From Chrysophaeum taylorii (taxonomy: Eukaryota > Sar > Pelagophyceae > Pelagomonadales > Pelagomonadaceae): a DNA stretch of 64,000 nucleotides. The stretch spans positions 186,001-250,000 of the forward strand of contig JAQMWT010000407.1 of assembly GCA_029834535.1 (NCBI GenBank), given 5' to 3'. This document shows positions 62,101 through 64,000 of this stretch, piece by piece; the stretch's first letter is position 1, and every line of letters starts with the position of its first letter. A program made the translations under genes and the position numbers. The notes beneath the pieces were generated by a model. The model made no database searches. It had not been told where the DNA came from and worked only from the letters and a program-made list of their open reading frames with translations.

Positions 62101-64000
62101 ATCACCACCGTTGGCGGGAATCGACCGCGCTTCGATCAAACGGAAGGCCTCGCCATATTCGTATCCGTAGCGTCGAAGATACCTGTAGAGTTCGAGGCCT
62201 TGGACACGATTCGTCCCGTGGTCCTCGACGATTTCGTCATCATACAGTTCCTTTAGAAGAAGGTGCTGACTCTCGGCGTCGTCGTCGTCGGCGGCGGCGA
62301 CGACTGTCGCGCGCGCAACCTCTTCGCCGACGTACTCGACGACGACAACAGAGTTGCTATCGCGGAAGACGACCGTAAAGACGAGCTCGTCAAGACCATC
62401 AAGATGGATCCTGTTGCCGCTTACAGAGAAATTCGCGAGGTCGAGCCGCTTTCTCGCACCACTCAGTATCATCCAGATGGTGTAGAGGTGGCCAGCAGCC
62501 GGGAAGACGGGTTCGCCGTCGATCACGTAGTCAGCCAAGTAAGAATCATCGCCGCGTAGCCTGTAGACTACTACTACTTGATTGTTGTTCGTCGCGTGGT
62601 GGTGGTTTTCGCGCGGTTCTCGTCTCTGGAGCTTTGCGATCGTCGCTTTAATTGCTGGGCGCTGTGATTGCTTCTTTCGATAAAGAGACGGCGCGCTCGA
62701 ACCCGCGTCCAACGGCAGGAGGTCGCCCGCGCGCCGCCTTTCGATTGTCGCGTGACTGATAATGCCCGAAAAGCCAAAGGAGCTCACACCGCACATAATT
62801 TTACGACGCGATACCGGGACGGGTTCGACCGAGCAACACATCGAAGCCGCTGCTCTCGCGCCCACGACCTGCGGATTGATGTTTCGAAGCTGTGCGTTGC
62901 GGCCCGCGTTGTTCGTAGCCAACAGCACGAGGGCTTTCATGAGTCCAGCCACGCCAGCCGACGACTCGGTGTGGCCCACGTTGGCCTTGACGGCTGCGAG
63001 TGCCACGCCAGTCGGCTCTTTTTTTTCCAAAGGGCCATAAACCTGCGAAGCGGCGCCAACCTCGACAGGATCTCCGAGGGCCGTGCCGGTGCCGTGCATC
63101 TCGAGGAAGCCCACGTCGCCGCGACGTTTTCTAGAGTCCATCAACACGCTGTTGCAAAGATCCAATTGCGAGCTGCCATTGAGTGCCGTAAACGACGCGG
63201 CGCGTCCGTTGTGTCGTATGCCGATGCTCGGGACGACGAGACGGCGATTACTACTACTACGCGTCGTCGTCGTCGTCGTCGTCGCCAGCGACAAGAGAAT
63301 ACCGCCGCAGCCTTCGGCGCGCAAGTAACCGTCGGCGCGCGAATCAAGCGTGTGACATCGGCCAAGGAGTGAGAACATACCGGCGACGGCTCCGCCAACG
63401 GTCGCGACGCCCTGCTGCAACATAAGATTTGGACCCAAGACGACCGCGTTCGTCGCGTCGTCCGCGAGGATTGCTTGGCGCGCCGAGTGAGCGGCTACGA
63501 GGGTCGACGAACACGCGGTGTCGACCGCCAAGCACGGACCGTTTAGCGCAAACACGTAGGGCAAGCGCGCGGCAGCGGTCGCGTAGCCGTTGCCCGTCAC
63601 GTCGAACGCGCCGATCTCTCGCAGCTCTCGCGGGAGTCTCTCGAGCGCGTCGTTGTTCATCATCCCGAGGAAAACGCCCGTCTTGGAACCCGCGAGGGTT
63701 GCGCGATCCATGCCAACGTGGTGAAGCATCGCGTACCCCACCTCGAGCACGAGCCTCTGCTGCGGGTCGAGGGCCTTTGCTTCCACGGGCGACATGCGGA
63801 AGTGGTGCGCGTCCAGATCCCACGCGCCATCGACGAAGCTTCCGTACGAGGCCCGCCTCCAATTCGCCGAGCCGGGTTTGAGCGCCGCCGAAGGCGCATT
63901 AACGTCCCACCGGCTGATCGGGACCGTTGTTCCAGTATCAATTCCGCGCGACGTTATTTCGCGCAGGTCTTCGAGCGTCGAGGTTGCCGGTAACCGGCAT
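52062..64000 (-). CDS. Modular type I polyketide synthase without AT domains (partial, N-terminus off window)
   Basis: The gene is open at the right edge. In-window exons are 64000-52693, 52648-52296 and 52254-52062, joined by introns of 44 bp (52649-52692) and 41 bp (52255-52295), both GT...AG. About 3950 residues are visible. Domain order: KS1-DH-cMT-KR-ACP1-KS2-ACP2-KS3-ACP3-KS4-ACP4-degenerate hydrolase-thioesterase. All four KS have the DTACS nucleophile and HGTGT. No acyltransferase domain lies between any KS and ACP, so malonyl loading must be in trans, as in trans-AT PKSs. Each KS is preceded by an SRW(D/H)-type entry motif, usual in protist PKSs. Chain release is by the C-terminal TE. 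A 3.8-kaa chain in one exon, with codon bias like neighbouring genes, argues against recent bacterial transfer. The product is unknown. Confidence 0.93.
53230..53860 (-). other. Degenerate alpha/beta hydrolase-like domain before the TE
   Basis: After ACP4, VVVFVHDETGSCAYVAQALD resembles the oxyanion strand of a thioesterase. FALTIVGCGAMVGIARRLAA occupies the nucleophile elbow, where GxSxG is expected; the Ser is Gly here (53593-53613). A LVLVNPAGLFRTRG strand follows. It looks like an inactivated thioesterase duplicated next to the working one. A nine-Asp run (53248-53285) separates the two. Confidence 0.65.
53975..55690 (-). other. PKS module 4: KS4-ACP4
   Basis: KS4 has DTACSTTL (Cys codon 55186-55188) and EAHGTGTMLGDPIEMGG (about 54715-54765), but the last motif reads KGLMGHLETSAG, so the usual Asn before the GH is replaced while the His is kept. 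A Thr run (ACT microsatellite, about 54810-54840) lies in a surface loop. ACP4 is divergent but has the Ser in VTDIDSIAMTQLVSSIN (codon 54091-54093). Confidence 0.88.
55810..57515 (-). other. PKS module 3: KS3-ACP3
   Basis: KS3 has DTACSTAL (Cys codon 57007-57009), EGHGTGTALGDPIEVG (about 56575-56620) and KANVGHLEPTAG. ACP3 reads ALGLDSLAMGDMGAMLVERL (Ser codon 55915-55917). Entry motif VPLSRWDATEA at about 57390-57420. Confidence 0.9.
57610..59400 (-). other. PKS module 2: KS2-ACP2, no AT or reductive domains
   Basis: KS2 has DTACSSSL (Cys codon 58846-58848), EAHGTGTVLGDPIEVGG (about 58405-58455) and KANVGHAEPAAG. A linker with an Asn run and a Ser run leads to ACP2, VGFDSMAVSMVAGAIADSID (Ser codon 57718-57720). 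Entry motif SSRWHPTEY at about 59208-59230. Confidence 0.9.
59475..59670 (-). other. Acyl carrier protein ACP1
   Basis: GAGIDSLMATQLVRELSSNF with the phosphopantetheine Ser at codon 59581-59583, ending LPATFLFDHPTALEMSNYI. A normal carrier domain closing module 1. Confidence 0.9.
59680..60860 (-). other. PKS ketoreductase-like domain, degenerate
   Basis: The nucleotide-binding strand reads THLVVGRRDGMALELVGWL where an active KR has GGxGxxG, so the glycine-rich loop is lost. The usual catalytic Tyr block is replaced by a Ser/Thr stretch (STTTTSSKESSTISACETLI), although ALGLPGLAVIWGPVIG still marks the end of a KR. Probably structural only. Module 1 may therefore release a beta-keto, alpha-methyl intermediate. 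Confidence 0.75.
60900..61750 (-). other. PKS C-methyltransferase domain
   Basis: SAM-binding motif I reads IRELGAGSCGLTRRIL (about 61345-61395), followed by EYTATDVSAI, then HLVVADNVIHVG and LVDGGYVFLEE as later motifs. This is the order of PKS cMT domains inserted after DH. It should add a methyl group from SAM at the alpha carbon of the module 1 intermediate. Confidence 0.8.
61900..62580 (-). other. PKS dehydratase-like domain, catalytic His replaced
   Basis: The hotdog-fold signature reads YLADYVIDGEPVFPAAGHLY; the usual catalytic His before V-x-G is Tyr (codon 62527-62529). The second half keeps YEYGEAFRLI and the catalytic-type Asp in FLDSLLQ (codon 62032-62034). A seven-His run from a microsatellite (about 62080-62100) lies between them. 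Dehydration is unlikely unless another residue substitutes. It may act as a scaffold. Confidence 0.75.
62755..63925 (-). other. PKS ketosynthase KS1
   Basis: Begins near VPISRWDVNAPS (about 63921) and FVDGAWDLDAHHFRMSPVEA. The active-site Cys (DTACSSTL) codon is 63511-63513, HGTGT is at 63082-63096, and KANVGHTE follows. Full catalytic triad, so able to condense. The LRAEGCGGILLS region contains a poly-Thr/Ser insert made by an ACG/AGT microsatellite (about 63245-63290). Confidence 0.92.

Noticed and set aside
1-64000. tRNA and rRNA genes
   Set aside because: No cloverleaf-compatible A/B box pair with correct spacing or rRNA-like block was recognised by eye; the B-box-like word in SINE-A lacks the rest of a tRNA.

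Overview
This window looks like nuclear DNA of a GC-rich, gene-dense unicellular eukaryote, most likely a microalga. Genes mostly have one exon. The three introns I can place are only 50, 44 and 41 bp. Neighbouring start codons are often about 90-120 bp apart in divergent pairs, and trinucleotide microsatellites run through coding sequence. The gene set (CDK7-type kinase, P/U-type cyclin, ATG16-like WD40 protein, PHD finger protein, WW domain protein, small GTPase) is eukaryotic. A giant modular polyketide synthase with SRWD-type ketosynthases and no acyltransferase domains fits algal lineages such as haptophytes, stramenopiles or green picoalgae. The lineage is inference; there is no rRNA or organellar marker to decide it.

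Layout. 1-4.33 kb: 5' part (coding strand minus) of a large repeat element, copy A, running off the left edge. 4.34-8.45 kb: a short tandem array, a decayed Mutator-like (MULE) transposase and a second ORF. 8.6-11.15 kb: remnants of another retroelement-like family (family B) interrupted by a SINE. 12.3-13.2 kb: CDK7-like kinase, with a 5'-truncated LINE and a SINE cluster just upstream (13.29-15.34 kb). 16.2-21.5 kb: host genes (CaaX protein, membrane protein, ATG16-like, PHD-cupin). 21.58-24.56 kb: a hAT-like DNA transposon. 24.7-32.0 kb: host genes (polytopic membrane protein, WW/F-box-like protein, tail-anchored protein, cyclin, hypothetical protein, GST-like protein) with a Helitron/PIF1 helicase remnant. 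33.6 kb: an internally inverted SINE. 34.947-43.098 kb: a complete LTR-type element, copy B, with 5-bp target duplications and a giant ORF lacking recognisable enzymes. 44.0-46.4 kb: nitrobindin-like, J-domain and degenerate Rab-like genes. 46.7-51.0 kb: SINE and family B remnants. 51.0-51.9 kb: a frameshifted gene remnant. 52.06 kb to the right edge: the polyketide synthase on the minus strand.

The synthase is the main biological system. In transcription order it reads KS1-DH-cMT-KR-ACP1, KS2-ACP2, KS3-ACP3, KS4-ACP4, a degenerate alpha/beta hydrolase, then a thioesterase with an intact GYSFAG serine motif. No AT domain is present, so loading must come from an enzyme encoded elsewhere (trans-AT logic). 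The DH has lost its catalytic His (Tyr instead) and the KR lacks its glycine-rich and Tyr signatures. The last three modules are bare KS-ACP pairs. The N-terminus lies beyond the window. The second notable system is the LTR-type element: it has clean termini (TAGAGA...TCTCTA) and a GTCCG duplication, but encodes only a very long Ser/Thr/Pro/His-rich coiled-coil protein in a frame broken by two in-frame stops and small shifts.
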